From Sindora glabra (lineage: Eukaryota > Streptophyta > Magnoliopsida > Fabales > Fabaceae), in NCBI GenBank assembly GCA_020226215.1, contig CM035235.1, forward strand, positions 70,519,283 through 70,583,282: DNA of 64,000 nt. The letters are read 5' to 3'. A model generated the notes under the pieces. That model was not told the DNA's origin, did no database searches, and saw only the letters and a program-made list of their open reading frames with translations. Position numbers and translations under genes: made by a program. The first letter of the stretch is position 1. Each line of letters begins with the position of its first letter. Positions 13,128 to 27,100 of this stretch are shown here, piece after piece.

Positions 13128-13129
<2 letters not shown>

Positions 13130-13583
13130 ATCATGATATCTTCTTCCATAGATGAGTGTATGCCTCTGTCATCAAGGCGAATGTCTCGACTACGTTGATC
13201 CACACACGTACCCAAAAAAGTAGGGTTTTATCATCCATTTACTTGTTAAATGTATTAAAATAAACTATTCATTTAATTCTTTAATAATTTCAATTAATAT
13301 AATTTATATTATTAAATTATTTATTAAATTCTATTATTTATTATTATAAAAATATTTTTAGTCCTTAATGAAATATTATTTTAAATTTTTATTATTATTT
13401 TATTAAAATAATTTTCTATTTTTATTATATATTTTTATAATTTAATTATTATTTATTTTTTAAATATATTTTTATAATAGATTAGTGTATCAATCCAAAC
13501 CTATGTAGATATATTGTATTCATATTAAGTTATTATGTCATATTAGAAATTGCTATTCTTACCAAAAGTAACAGAAGTTTTAG

Positions 13584-13980
13584 GAGTTATTTAATTAGTA
13601 TAAGAAATAACTTTTTGTAAAAAATTAAAATTTAAAAGAAATAATTTTCTATATAAATTTTTTAAAAAGTATTCAAATTTGTTTGATTGACAAATATAAA
13701 GTAACACTTTTTAAGAAGTAATGTTTAACGTTTTGTTTTATTCAATTTTAAATATTTTAAAAAGTATTAATAAAATAACTATTATATCCTCAATATTATT
13801 ATAACATAAATTAATAAATTTTAGTTATCATTAATTAAATTTAATAAGAATAATTTTATCATTAATAGAACTTATCTAGAGAGAGGTGGGTAAGTAACTT
13901 TTGATATTTTATAAAAAATAAAATTTTTCAAGAAATTCTATTTCCTCCAATTTATTAAATAATAACTAATTAAACAACTC
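13584..13980 (+). mobile_element. MITE-like element, family copy 1
   Basis: A ~397-bp non-coding element starting GAGTTATTTAATT and ending AATTAAACAACTC, so the ends are imperfect inverted repeats. The interior matches the element at 40884-41302 along its whole length. Shared landmarks are AAATAACTATTATAT, TCAATATTATTATA, AATAAATTTTAG, CATTAATTAAATTTAATAA and GAGGTGG-TAAGTAACTT. It inserted into RLP intron 3. The target-site duplication is not clear. Confidence 0.75.
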
Positions 13981-16322
13981 ATTTTTTCTATTTCTTGGGA
14001 AATAAAACTATCCATGCTATGAAGACAAATCAAACAACATCTTAATTTCAAAACTTGCTTTAACTAAAGAATAGTGATAACTAGCTAGGTAGTAAGAAAT
14101 AAGATTCCTTTTTTTCTTTCTTTTTCCTACCAAAGATTTAGAAGCAGTATTAATGTTTATAAGAAATAACATGTTTTTTCTTTATGACTCTTTGCTTTTG
14201 CATAGTTTACTTTCTTTTTTTTTCTTTATTGTAGAATGGTGTCCTTTAAGCAGTCTCCATGAGCTACATCTCCACAATAATAAGTTGCAAGGTGATCTAT
14301 CTCCGTGCTTTGGTAACTTGACTTTCATACAAGTTCTTGATCTCTCAAAAATCAGTTAAGTGGAAACATATTGGCATCCACATTTACTGGTTTAATATCT
14401 CTTCGGTACCTTTCTCTTTCTGAAAATTACTTTGAAGGCTTATTTCTTTTGAGTTGTTTGGCTAATCATTCAAAACTTGAGATATTACTACTCACAATGG
14501 ACGGAAATAAGTTTCAAGTGGAGATTGAAAATGCTCTATGGGTCCCTACATTTCAACTGAAGGTTCTCCACATGTCTAATTGTGGTCTTAATACCATTCC
14601 AAACTTCATTTTCCGCCAACATTTCTTGGAAGACATTAATCTCTCACAAAATCAGTTGGTTGGAACATTTACCGAGTTGTTTGAACTGCCCCTGGGTCCT
14701 ACAAAATGCTTGAACCAGTTGAAAAGGCTAGACATATCGAAAAACAAAATTAGAGGTCAACTTCCCCAAGGTATTGGACTTTCTCTTGCGAATATAGAGG
14801 AACTATATATGTCACACAATGCATTTCATGGTAGGATTCCCTCTTCTTTTGGGAATATGTCGCACTTGAAGATACTAGAATTACACTACAATAATTTTTC
14901 TGGGGAAGTTCCAAGGCAATTAGTGTCAAGTTGCACCTCATTGGAGAGTTTGATATTATCTGATAACATTTTGCATGGTCAATTATTTTCTAGCTATTGG
15001 AACCTCTCTAATTTAAGGTTATTATCTATAGAAAATAACCATTTCAACAGGACTATGCAATTTCCGCCAAGCTCTAATTGGCTTGCTAGTCCAATTAATC
15101 TCCAAGTGTTGAGCATGTTTATTAATATTTTTGAGGGAGATATTCTACAGGAATTATGCAAGTTGAAAAACCTTGAATACATAAACCTCTCTCAAAACAG
15201 GTTATCGGGTCAAATACCAGATTGTTTATATGGATTGCGTTACATTCACCTGCAAGGAAACAAGTTAGTTGGTTCAATACCAAAACTCCCGTTTCTACCA
15301 ATATCCAATTTAATTACATTAGATTTGAGGGATAATCAGTTATCAGGAAATATTCCTATTTGGATAAATGAACTTGAGAATCTTAAAGCCTTGTTATTGG
15401 CAGGAAATCACTTTGAAGGTCAACTTCCTATGCAACTTTGCCAACTTAAGGATTTAAAATTTCTCGATCTTTCACGTAACAATTTTGCAGGATCCATTCC
15501 TTTATGCTTTAGTAATATCTCTTTTGGTCAAAGTGGAAATGTCACATCTTACTTCAAAATTGATATTGTGTATTATCGTCAACATCTTAGATATCCACAT
15601 TTTAGATATCAAAATATAAAGGAGGAAAAAGAAACAGTGGAATTCACAACAAAAAGTGTATCTCTTTTATATAAAGGCACTGTCCTTGATTATATGTCTG
15701 GTTTAGACTTATCAAGTAACCAGTTTTCAGGACAGATTCCAGAGCAACTAGGGGAGATAATTGAAATTCGGGACTTGAATCTGTCAAGAAACAACTTGAG
15801 TGGCTTCATTCTGCAAGTCTTTCTAAACTAAAAAATATAGAGAGCTTAGACCTTTCATATAACAACTTAAGTGGTGAAATCCCTTCTCAACTAGTCGAGC
15901 TGCACTTTTTGGCTGTCTTCAACGTCTCATATAACAATCTATCTGGTGACAGACCCAATGAAGGACAATTTGCAACATTTGATGAAAGCAGGTACATAGG
16001 CAACCGTGATCTTCATTGGTCGCTCGTGAATGACAAGAACGAAGGTACAACTATGGCACTGGCACCGCCAAGCGAGGAAAGTGAAGAAGAAGATGATACC
16101 ATAATTGACATGGTAGCATTTTATTGCAGCTTTGGTGCAACGTATGTGACTGTGTTGGCAGCAATCGTAGCAGTCCTCTGCATTAATCCTCGGGGGAAAG
16201 CCTTATGGTTTTATTACATCGAAAGGTGTGTTGGTGCCCTGCAATCTTTTGGTTGGATTCTGAAAGATGTCTTCGTTGGATTGTTTGCTCGTGTTTCTGT
16301 CTGTTGGTGTTGTGCTTCTTAG

Positions 16323-19212
16323 CCTTTCTTATTTTTTGAACTTCTAGTGGTTTTCTTCGTGTGTTTGCAATGGAAGCTTCAAAGCTCCATTTTATCATGG
16401 CCACAACCGTTTGCACAGTCTAATAATATGTTACTGCCTTGAGGTGTACTCGTATTGTGGGGTTTGCTCCCTTGATGTGAATTTGTTTCCTTTATAAAAT
16501 TTTAATATCTATCTCCGGCATTTTTTAATTAAAGACCCTTTAGACATAACATGATGGCAGCATCTAGGTAAAGAAGAGTATTAAAATAATGTTGAAGCCT
16601 CCTTTCGATTCAGGCATATGAATAAAGAGTTGAAGAGGAAAACATATTCAATATTTATAAAATCCATTAGCGCATATTAAATTCATATTTATTATCGTAT
16701 CTATCTACTTCTTAGAGTGTATAGTAAATCAAATCCGCACAAAAAATTTTCCTTAAAGTATAACTTTTGCTTCAAATTAGGCTATCATACACATAACTTT
16801 TGAACAATTTATTTTACAACAAAATAATAGGTACTGAAAATGTAATCTGAAAGTGAATTTCGAATATAAAATAAGGATTATTTTTAAATATAAGGTGATA
16901 TAATGAATTTGTAAAGTTGAATTTAATAAATATAGAAGATCCAAATTTTAATTCATATTCTATTTTTGGTAGGTATAGTAGATTTTACAAAGCAGTCCAT
17001 AGAAACCGTGGTATTCATGTCAGTAAACTTTAAAAAATGCAGATATAATTGAGCATGTTATATGAGAAATTCAATTATATTTCCTGGAGTACTGAGAAAC
17101 TTGACTTTTCCTTTTCTGTTGACATCCGAATTTTCCATTTTTCTCCAATTCAAGTTTTCTGAGTGAGCTTGACATCATTAGTTAGTGCTCATTTTGGACC
17201 ACAAGATAATGGGAACGTCCGAACGTGTGGAAACTAAGTTCACTGACGGGCCTGCCTTTGAAAGTACCCGTCAGCCCAGCCTGCCTTAAGAAGTTGGAAT
17301 AGCTCATAGTTTTAACTTGTTTTTGCAAATAAAAATAAAAATTCAAAAATGACGGTTAAGCAAGACAACTATTTCGAAAATTAAAATATTAATCCTTTAT
17401 TTGAATTGATAGAAAATTTATGAAAAAATTGAGATAAAAATGTTAAAAGAAGGTATTTTATAAATTAACGAAATATTTCCTTATCAAATGAATGTAGAAA
17501 AGAGGTAAAAATTTTGTAATTTCAAAATTATTTTTTTGGAACTTGTTAGATAACTTTATTAAATTATAATAAAAGTATTTTATCATTTAATGAATTATTT
17601 TTTTTATTTTAAAAAATTAAATAAAATTTAATATTTTTATTATTTTCTTTTCACATATTTTCTATACATCCAAATAAAAAAAAACCTTTTTAACATATAT
17701 TTTCCTTTCACCCTTTTTTTAACCTATCTTTTCTAATTTTTTTTCTCATCACATTTAAAACATAGAGTAAAAGATTTCTTTCCTCTCGAGATAAGTTGTC
17801 TTCAAAGTATGAATTCTTACTTATTAATAAGCCTAAACAAAACTAACACGTTATCAATTCAACAGTTAGCTCGTAGATAGAGAAAGAAAATTAGTTATTT
17901 GGGAATCAATGGCCAAAAGAGGAGGAAAAATGGTAAATCGCTTAATTGGTTTTTTTTGAAAGATACAAGTTATATTAATTTTTTTAAAAAAATAGTTTTT
18001 ATTATATAAGTATATAAGTATCTAATTTTTGCATTAAATTCATCCATAAAAAATAAATATTACATGAATTTTCTTCTCGAATTTTTAGTTAAATAATATA
18101 AAATAAACTTAAAAAGAATTATGATGTAACATATATTTTTCAGTCTCCAATTTAACGACTTTCTCTGAAAAAAAAGTAGTTCTACTGTTTCTTAAATATA
18201 TAGCCTGTCTGAATAAAGCCTTACCCAGTTATTACGCATCCAAAACCTTTGGATTAATAAAGAATTAGCAAAAAGCTCAATTACTAATTAGGTCGCTTTC
18301 AATTTCTGCATGCAACTGCAGCACACCTCATTACCCAATTAGAGTTATATTATAATAAAAAATTAGAGTTATATTATTAAAAAACAAAAAGTATATCTAA
18401 TGCAATTGTTCTGTATACCATATCATTTCTGAAATGTTTAAATGTAATTTTGATTTCTATAAATATTTTATAATTTAACACAAAATATACGTAGATCTAC
18501 CTTCACAAGTATAAGAAGTTCGTCTAAAAACTATTGTTATTCATAAAAGAAAATCTTGGTTTATTACAAAAAGAAAAATGAAAAATGTTACTTACAATCC
18601 CATAAATTATCACTCAACATAGGAACGAATTAAAATAAATATAATTGGTTTAGTTATACTTATCACTAAATGAAAAATCTGCATATTAAAAAAAGGGAAA
18701 AAATTAAAATTGTTAATCCACAGTATTCACATAATAGAAGAGTTATGGATCATTGTCATCACAGAACGTCTTTTTTCATAAAGTTGCTTGTTTAATATAA
18801 GAAAAATTACTTATAAAAAGGTAAACTTAGTAGAAAATAAATTTTTTGTGAATTTTTTAAAAAAACATTAAAATTATTTATTTAACAAAAGATATTAAAA
18901 ATTAAAAACATTTTATTCAAATGACATTTAATATTTCTTTGATGTTTTTTATTTTCATCTAATTTCAAAGTTCAATTTTTAATTTTTGCACAACTAAACA
19001 ACCTAAATGTCTTTTACTTTTAAAATAAACTGCACTCATTTAATTTTTTTAACCAACCAAACTAACTATAAATATTGATTATTCTAACACATGCAAATCA
19101 TAGTCTCTAAATGAAGTGTTTCAGATTAGCCAACAGTGTAATGAGGTGGAACTAAATTAATGATCTTTAATTTACAATATAATAATTTAATTCTTTAAGC
19201 AACATACCCTAA
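16323..19212. other. Intergenic DNA, no gene recognised
   Basis: Mainly AT-rich. A short stretch at about 16550-16625 is related to the repeat upstream of the RLP gene (2990-5100). A less AT-rich stretch at 17205-17295 has no open frame of note. Short open frames antisense to the RLP 3' end are shadows. Confidence 0.5.
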
Positions 19213-19370
19213 TACTACTTGCTTCCGGGAGTTTTTAAACCGGGGGTAATATGATGCATTTTGTGCCATTGGATGAGATTATTAAAATTCTTAGTAATCT
19301 CATCTAATGGCCTGCATTATGTCACGTTACCCCGGATTTGAAACCTCCAATGATACTGTAGCAAGCCCCT
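19213..19370. mobile_element. Short palindromic MITE-like element
   Basis: The centre is a hairpin: CCATTGGATGAGATTA at 19267 pairs with TAATCTCATCTAATGG ending near 19311. The outer parts are also inverted: CTTGCTTC...TTTTTAAACCGGGGGTAA on the left against TTACCCCGGATTTGAAACC...GTAGCAAG on the right. It is non-coding and about 155 bp long. The right end resembles the right end of the 2-kb insertion at 41816-43882 (TTTCAAACCC...GTAGCAAGC), so the two may share a transposase source. Confidence 0.65.
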
Positions 19371-19550
19371 ATTAAGAATATGAATCCAAGGCCACCTTTC
19401 TCCCCAACTCTATGCTTCATTTGTTTATTAATATTCTTTTATCCAATTTTTTAAAAATAAAATTCTTCCGCCCTTTCCTAATGAGAAAATAATTTTCACC
19501 ATGTTACTTCAAATTCCAACTTCTATCAAATTAAATATCAAATTAAATAT

Positions 19551-20966
19551 GGGAAGGGATCAACCCCAAATCTCCACCATCTGTTTTAATATGATCTAAT
19601 AGTTATAATGAATGCATATTAATTACTAAAACTAACTTAAAGGGAAGGGATCAATTGAAATTGGTGTAAATCTAAAAGACTTACATTAAATTTTCACCAT
19701 CTATTTTAATTTGATTTAATAGTTACAATAAATACATATTAATTACTAAAACTAACTTAAATGATTAGAAAGAATTAATGTCAAACTTATTTAATTTTTA
19801 TCTCTCTCTCTTAACATTTTCATTTTTTTAATTTTAAATTCTAATTTATTTTATAACAAAGATTATTGTAAACCCTTATATATATATATATATATATATA
19901 TACAATCCATGTATCTATCTTTTTACAAATGGCAATAATGGGTTGTTTTTCCTTTTATTTTGGTAGGAAATGGTTTTTTTTTACTATAATTGTGAGTTGT
20001 AGTTCATTATTATATTGCAATTATTATAACTTTGTTACTATTCTTATTATCACCACAAATTAATATGATTTTTATTATTGTAATATTATAATATAATATA
20101 ATAAAATTAGTACACTATAAAAGTATATCTATTTAAAAATATTAATTAAGCTACAATGCAATAAATTAATCTTTTAGGGTATATATTTATATCCTAAACT
20201 TGTGCCCAAAATTTTTATATCCTAAATGATTCTATCTCACAATTTGGATAAATTTTTTTAGAAAATTGGAGAGGACAACATAATATTATATATTGTGTGG
20301 CAATTTTTTTAATTATAAACTAAAATAGAAAAAAGAAAATATTATAAACCTAAATTATAAATTCAATTTTTTAATTCTAGTGATAGGAGAGAATTAATAC
20401 TTACTGCATTTAATTTCTAATAATGAGAGAGATATATATCTCTCTTATAATATATTCTTTCTCCTATTTGAGTTTATAAATAGACATACATTTATAGTGT
20501 ATTAAATTTATTATATTATAATATTACAATAAGTAAAAATTATACTTATTTGTGGTGATAATGTGAAGGGTAACAAAGATATAATAATTGCAATGTAATA
20601 AGAAGCTATGATTCGCAAATGTTTTATAGTGAAAAAAAAGGCGATTTCCTACCAAAATAAAAGCATAAACCCTTTATGGCTATTCGTAAAAAGATAAATA
20701 ATGGATTGCTATTTGTTAAAAAAATTTTACAATGAATTGTATTATAAAATAAATTAAAATTAAAATTTTAAAATTGAAAAAAATGAAAATGCTGAGAGAG
20801 AGAGGGGAAGAAATTAAATGAGTTAAACATTAATTCTCTTTTATCATTTAAGTTAGTCTTAGTAAATAATATGCATTTATTATAATTATTAGACCAGATT
20901 AAAATAGATAGGAGAGATTTTGTGTAAGTTTTTTAGATTTAGACTGGTGACAATTAATTCCTTCCC
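19551..20966. mobile_element. Fold-back element with ~480-bp inverted arms
   Basis: The left arm runs about 19641-20125 and the right arm is its reverse complement at about 20490-20966. The outer tips read AGGGAAGGGATCAATTG (left) and, on the complement of the right end, AGGGAAGGAATTAATTG. Paired landmarks inside are TCTAAAA-ACTTACA, TTACTAA-ACTAACTTAAATGAT, CATTTTCATTTTTTT, TTTATTTTGGTAGGAAAT and TTATCACCACAAAT. The outermost ~90 bp of the left arm is repeated once more at 19551-19640. The ~365-bp centre is AT-rich and non-coding. Non-autonomous; superfamily not determined and no clean target-site duplication found. Confidence 0.8.
19877..19902 (+). repeat. TA microsatellite
   Basis: A TA tract in the left arm of the fold-back element. 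It is absent from the matching place in the right arm, so it expanded after the arms were formed. Confidence 0.85.
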
Positions 20967-22670
20967 TACAATAATATGTACAAAACATTCACATCGAAGT
21001 TCAATCTTACTATTCATGCATTTTTAATTGAATTTAAATTTAATTTATTTTTTAATATAAAATATTTCTATACTATTATTTATTTTATTATGTTAATAAA
21101 AATTATTAAAAACTTTTAATGCAATCAAAATATTTTAATTATTATTACTTTTTTAATAATATATCTTCTTCATATTTATTGGTAATATAAAATAATTTAT
21201 ATTTTATGATGTTAATAGATTAAATTTAAACTCTTTAATTTTTTAAAAAACGTGTACACATCTTTTTTTTATTCTTGTGATTTAAATCTATATTCACATT
21301 TTTATCATATAAAAATTAGATAAATAAGTAGATATCTTTAACATATAAAAATTCAACATTTTTAAACTAAATCTCATACATGGTGAGTGTTAATTTAAAT
21401 AATTTTTTTAATTTGAAAATTGATTGATGCCTCAATTAGTTTTGAATTATCATAATCTGCATAAATCAATTTTAAATTTTAAATTTAAGGAGTATCATTC
21501 TCACTTTAAGATCTTTTCATTAAATTATTTACTATTATTACTAAATAAGCACTTAAATGAAAAATCACAAATTCATCGAAGCATTCACTGCCGTTAACGA
21601 AGAAGCATCTAAATCGAATCCCTGTTGCCAACGGAAACTGTAGGGAAAATATTTTGAGATCTCGAAAATTGGAGCTAAGAAAACCAAATCCTGGCTGAAG
21701 AACATTACAACTAGACGACATGAAACACAATACAAGACTTGTCTGTAATCAACTAAATGTTTAGCCTCAAAACAACTATCATTAGCATTAAAATATAAAG
21801 TGATATAGTTGGTATGCTCATCTAATTTAATTTTCTATTTCATATGTTGTGCACAATTCTGTGATTAGTGGGATGGATTGCCAGATGAGGGAGGGAATTT
21901 CTTGGTGGAGCACATGCATGGATGATTCATTGTACTGACTTTTCCAGGCACAGTAATTGCATTGAAAAGTTTACATATAAAAAAATGCAGATATTAATTC
22001 ATAGTTTAATTAATATGGATTCTTCTTTGAAACTTCTATGTTCTAAAGATTAATTAATTATAAAGTGTAAGTTAAGTGCTAATAGGTTAGGTCAGAGTGA
22101 TTAGTGACAGATTAAAAATAATCCCAGATGCTTCCTTACCGTTTCTACCAGAGTAATAAAATAATAATCAAATCAACATTGTGGGGAGGTTGCAAGTTAC
22201 CTTGTCTGGTAGAATATTCCATTGTGCTTAAAGTCAAAATATATATTTTTTTCAGTAACTTAAATTTAACCTGCTTTAAGATATAGATATAAATATTATA
22301 GATTTTTTTAAAATATAATAACATTCTTTTACATCATTAAAAAAGGATATATTACATTCACTTTCCTTAATATTTAGTTTAATTATGCTTGACACTCATT
22401 TTTTTAAAAAATTATATATTTCCCTCCCTAATCATACTTTCATCATTATGAAATATAAAGAGATTCTTAATTACAAGTGGGCATATAAATTATGTGCATA
22501 CAAATTGTGTGTTTATTATTAATAAAAAGTAGAGATAAATACAAGAGTCAAGATAAATATAAGTATTTTCTAATAATTAATTTCAACAATCCTTCTTTGC
22601 ATTTATCTTAACTTTTAATTATAGTGGATACACAAGCCACTTGTCTATTGATTAACTAAGAATTTCTTAT
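20967..22670. other. AT-rich intergenic DNA
   Basis: No gene recognised. A more complex patch at 21560-21730 contains a minus-strand open frame of 74 codons with no recognisable domain or splice context; it was not called. Confidence 0.45.
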
Positions 22671-22671
22671 G

Positions 22672-22945
22672 TAATATAACAATACTAATTTTTTAACTGC
22701 AACTTACTTTCTAATGTCATCTTTAATGATTGGAATGTCATTTTTTTATATTTTTATGTATAGATCTAGGGTTTAAGTTTTTTTTTAAAAAAATTATAAG
22801 TTTATTGTATTTTTATTATTCAATAAAGTAGTATATTTATATATAAAAATATAAAAAATTTATCTTCTAATGATTACTGATGACATTAGAAAAAGAAATA
22901 TAATTAAAAAGTTAACATTATTTTATATTACAATTGTGAAAATGT
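22672..22945. mobile_element. Small fold-back MITE-like element
   Basis: The left arm at about 22672-22765 contains TTTTTTAACTGC, TTTCTAATGTCATCTTTAATGATT and TTATATTTTTAT. The right arm at about 22843-22945 contains these in inverted order (ATAAAAATA..., AATGATTACTGATGACATTAGAAA, TTAAAAAGTTAAC). It is non-coding, about 270 bp, with no clear target-site duplication. Confidence 0.55.
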
Positions 22946-24077
22946 AATTAAAGATGGAACATAACTTAAAAAATTGGAAGATATTGAATATAATAAACAG
23001 GCAACATAATTTGGAAAGTTTTAAATTGAAACTTATCATTAATAAAGACGGGTCAAAAAGCCTCCAGTTACAACTGCGCCTTGGTTTTTACTTTCTTCCA
23101 GAAACCTAACGAATAACAAGTGAATGTTGCTGGAGGAGAAGTACTCTCGACCGACTACTATAAGTTGGGGAAAAAAGGTAGGACTATAACATTAACTACT
23201 GGAAAAGTTTTAGATTTAAACTTATCATTGATATACCAAAAAAAGTTTAACTTGAGATAGTTAATTAATATTTAAATAAATTTTAACATATATGGTATGA
23301 GTAGGATAATTTTTTTAATTTATTTATAAAAATATAGACCCAATAAAATTGTGTTACAAAATCTAGTTTTTTTTAAACACCGATAATAAAAAAACTTTGA
23401 ACTCACGACATAAAATATGTTACTTAAATTTTTCAACATTAGCAAATTATCTAATGGCCGAACCTAGTTTTTTTATATATGAGAGATTCACTTGCTTGCT
23501 TTTATTTATATATTTTATCATTTTCTCCTGTGTTGTCTGAATGGGAGATTCGTCTTATTTCTTATTATAATGGTCTCTTCGATACGTTTGAAAATAAGAT
23601 TCCGAAAGAATTTTTGCAAGCATTTTATTTATGGCATATATAAAAAGATAAGTAAATATGACGTAAATGTATATTATTGAATCTTACCAATATTACTTTT
23701 TTTTCTCTCTCTTCAAATTCAATTCAATTGATAAATTTTGTATACTCTAATTACAATGTTTATCTTTATTTTCAATCAATGAGATGAGATTAGTTATCAA
23801 TTTTATAAAATTTATATACATTAAAAATCATATTTTTAATATGTTAAAAATAAAAAAAACGTTCTTTACATCAACCAAGAATAAAAACATATTGGTATAA
23901 TTAAAGTCTGTTGGTTCAATTGACTGGGATATTAATTCTCTAAAATAAGGAATCGAATTTGACTATTGTAAACGGGAAAAATAAATACTGAAAAAAAAAT
24001 TATCATTCCAAAGGGATCTATTTTGATTTGATTTTAAATCAGTCAGTGACTCAATATAATCTATTGAAAATCGGAAG

Positions 24078-24117
<40 letters not shown>

Positions 24118-27100
24118 TATATGTACAAATTTCTCTTATTTCTTCTTGTCACTTGCATGAAAACCTCACATTTGCTGGCACTTGGCCCTTCTCTTTCTGG
24201 CGAGCAGCTTCAATCCATCGAGACCATATATTTTTAGAGAAGATAACACCTGCCCAAACCCGACATACAAAAAATTCTTTCTTATTCCAAAAAAAAAAAA
24301 TTACTTATCAACTTTATGAAATTCAAATATATTAAAAATTATAATTTTATAGTTAATTTATCGTTATTGTTTAAGAGTAATGATAGATATTACATTTTGA
24401 AATATAAAAGAACTAAATTATAACATATGTAATATGTGGATTACAATTTTACTTAATTAAAAATTAATATTATAATAAATATATCAATTAATAAGTTTAT
24501 ATTATCAATAATGTATAATTAAATATTCTTTAAAAATATATATTATATTTAAATTGAATAGTTCATAAATTTTAAAATATTTTATTGAATATAATATCAA
24601 TTGTGATATTGGAATTATTAGTCACTTTATTATAAATTTGCATAGTTACAAATATTTTTATTAATTAATTAGGAGATATTACATATGAATTTATTTAAAA
24701 AATATTATTAATCTATTTATCGTAAATATATCTTTTCAGTTGTTTTTTAAGAAGATGAGTTGTTTGAGAAATAAAAGTAAAGGTTAAACTTACATAAAAT
24801 TATAAATTTTGATACATTTCTTTGAGTATTATATTAATAGTGATATTTAAATTACCCTCTATATTATTATAAATTAATACTTTTAATCATTATTTAATTA
24901 TTAAATTATAAAATTTATTTATTACTCTCTAGAGATAATGACATATATATAATTCAATATGATTAAATATAAATTTTTTTGAAAATTATTTTTAATTTTA
25001 AATTATAGATTTTATAAATTTAAAAATTGTATTATTATTTAGGGAATTAGAATTTTATCAAAATTAATTCTAACTTACGTACAAGTTCCTCCATTCTACT
25101 TTATTTATTATTTTAGATAAGTTTTTTTATTATTTATCTATATCTTTAAAAAAATAAAATTATTAACTTTTTTCAATTTTACTCTTAATATCCTAATAAA
25201 TAATCAATCATATTATATATTAATTATTGATTTTTAGTAAAAAAGTAAATTGGTAAATTAAAATCCTTTTCTTCTAAAATTGTGGTTAATAATTGTCCTC
25301 TTTAATTTTTGTATATTTACTTTAATAACCAAAAAAAATAAATGAGAGAAAATTTTCATATAAATAATTTATTTATATTGAGTATCAAATAATTATATTA
25401 AAATAATTAAAAATAAATTTTCATATTATGTATTCTACTTGTAAAATTCATGAAAAATTTAAAATTAATGAATTTTGAAAGTTTTATCCAAGAAAATATG
25501 GCTCAATCATTAATTAATATGTAAAAATCACAAATTTATTTAAAAAAATCTTACTTGACTATTAGTAATTATCAATTTAATTCAATTTGTCAACTAAAAT
25601 TTTCAACTTTTAATTTAATCAAAATTATTAATAAAAATTAAATGTGATTAAAATTAAAGAAATTATTAAAAATATAATTAATAAAAAAAGGAAATCATAA
25701 AGATTACTTCATAGAGGAAGAAAATATATGATAATTAAAAAATTAATAAATTAGGAAAAATTAAAAAAATTATGAAAATATAATAAATGTGAAAAAAATT
25801 AAAGAGTTTTTTTTCTCAATTTAATATAAATTCTTATATATAGATGATAAATTCAATCTTTTATATTAATTGCATGAATTTAACTCATCATAGTACGATA
25901 TTTATTAAAAAAGATTGATTACATAATGTGCCTTAATATATCATAATATATATTAAGAAAAAATAATAAATTAAGAAAAGATTGATTACATAATATAGCT
26001 TAATATGGCACAATATTCATTGAGAAAAATAATAAATTAATATATAATAAGTTATGAATATGACACTTATCATAAGAAGTAAAAAATGGGATACAAAAAG
26101 TGCGATGATTAATGTTTAGTGTGGAGATTTCTTTTAACTTACACATACAACCACTCGCACATAAATTACTTTAGTGTTGTTGTGTATCAAGATTTTGACA
26201 TTACTCGAGCTTATATAATAAATAAAATAAAATATTTTAGCATTCATGAATGGCTAAAATATTCAGACATAGTCATATAGTTGAGTGACTGTTATACTGT
26301 AAAATGTGATTTTCTTATTTATTAAAATATAAAAATTAATTATATTAAAATCCTGAATAGTATAAGATTAAAAATATTTTTCACAAATCGTGAGATTTGA
26401 ATTTTCTCAATTTCTGCTTTAAACTAACAGTATATATCTTTGACTTTGAGGAAAATTTTCATAAAATTGTTTATATTTAAATTTAAATTGTGTTATTGCC
26501 TAAAAATTTGAGAATTTTATTTATTTATTTTTTCAAAAATGGACACAGTCAATCTTTTAGAGTTGAAGGAAACCAAATCCACTTCTCTCTCTTCTCGCCT
26601 TCTCCATTTACTTCGGATACGTTTTCGGAAAGCTCAGTGAACTGATTGTTTCACGGTTAAATAATATACTATCATTTCTTAAATTATATGGGGCATCTTT
26701 AATCATAACTAATAAATGAAGAATATTTATTAATATTTATAATTTTTTAATATCTTAAAAATTAAAAAAATCATATTGCTAATCTTCACGAATTCTATAA
26801 AATTAATAAATAGATAATAAAATTTTGATAATTATCATTCATTTATTAATTTTAATTATGTATATGTGATATAATTAGAACCTGCAAGAATTTTACTATA
26901 ATTTTGCTTTGAGATTAATAATTTTCATTTGACTTATTTATTTCAAAATTTAAAAATAAGTGATCTAGAGAAAATATTTAATTAAAAAATTGACGTTCTC
27001 ATCTTTCACCTCAATAATTTTTAAATCAAGTTTCGTTTACAAAAATTAAGAGTTTGTTTAGATTCTATTTTTAAAAATATTTTTTAGTTTTTAAAAATAA

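Larger units (their letters stand above)
6517..16322 (+). pseudogene. Decayed LRR receptor-like protein (RLP) gene
   Basis: Exons by eye: 6517-6867, 7039-7184, 7269-7343 and 14235-16322. The product is an RLP: a signal peptide (MKKSWVGWLLWALIVLVLIN onward), an LRR N-cap with paired cysteines (NCCNW), about 20 LRRs of the LxxLxLSxN-xLSGxIP type, an island with EFTTKS before the last repeats, an acidic stretch (SEESEEEDD), one membrane helix (MVAFYCSFGATYVTVLAAIV) and a short tail without a kinase. RLPs act at the plasma membrane in immunity or development. Frame breaks: a CT-repeat length shift at 6725-6749; one A missing near 14350, giving a stop at 14357-14359; one base missing near 15806, giving a stop at 15829-15831. 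The junction of exons 2 and 3 is also out of phase by one base, while the other introns are phase 1. The LCG motif expected after the last repeat is altered. Total length is near a full RLP, about 890 codons. Confidence 0.85.

Noticed and set aside
21506..21730. 74-codon minus-strand frame in a higher-complexity patch
   Set aside because: No recognisable domain, no neighbouring exon and no promoter; possibly an old gene or element fragment, but not supported.
24028..24335. Open frames starting in a TA microsatellite
   Set aside because: The first part is encoded by the TA tract; the rest shows no conserved feature.
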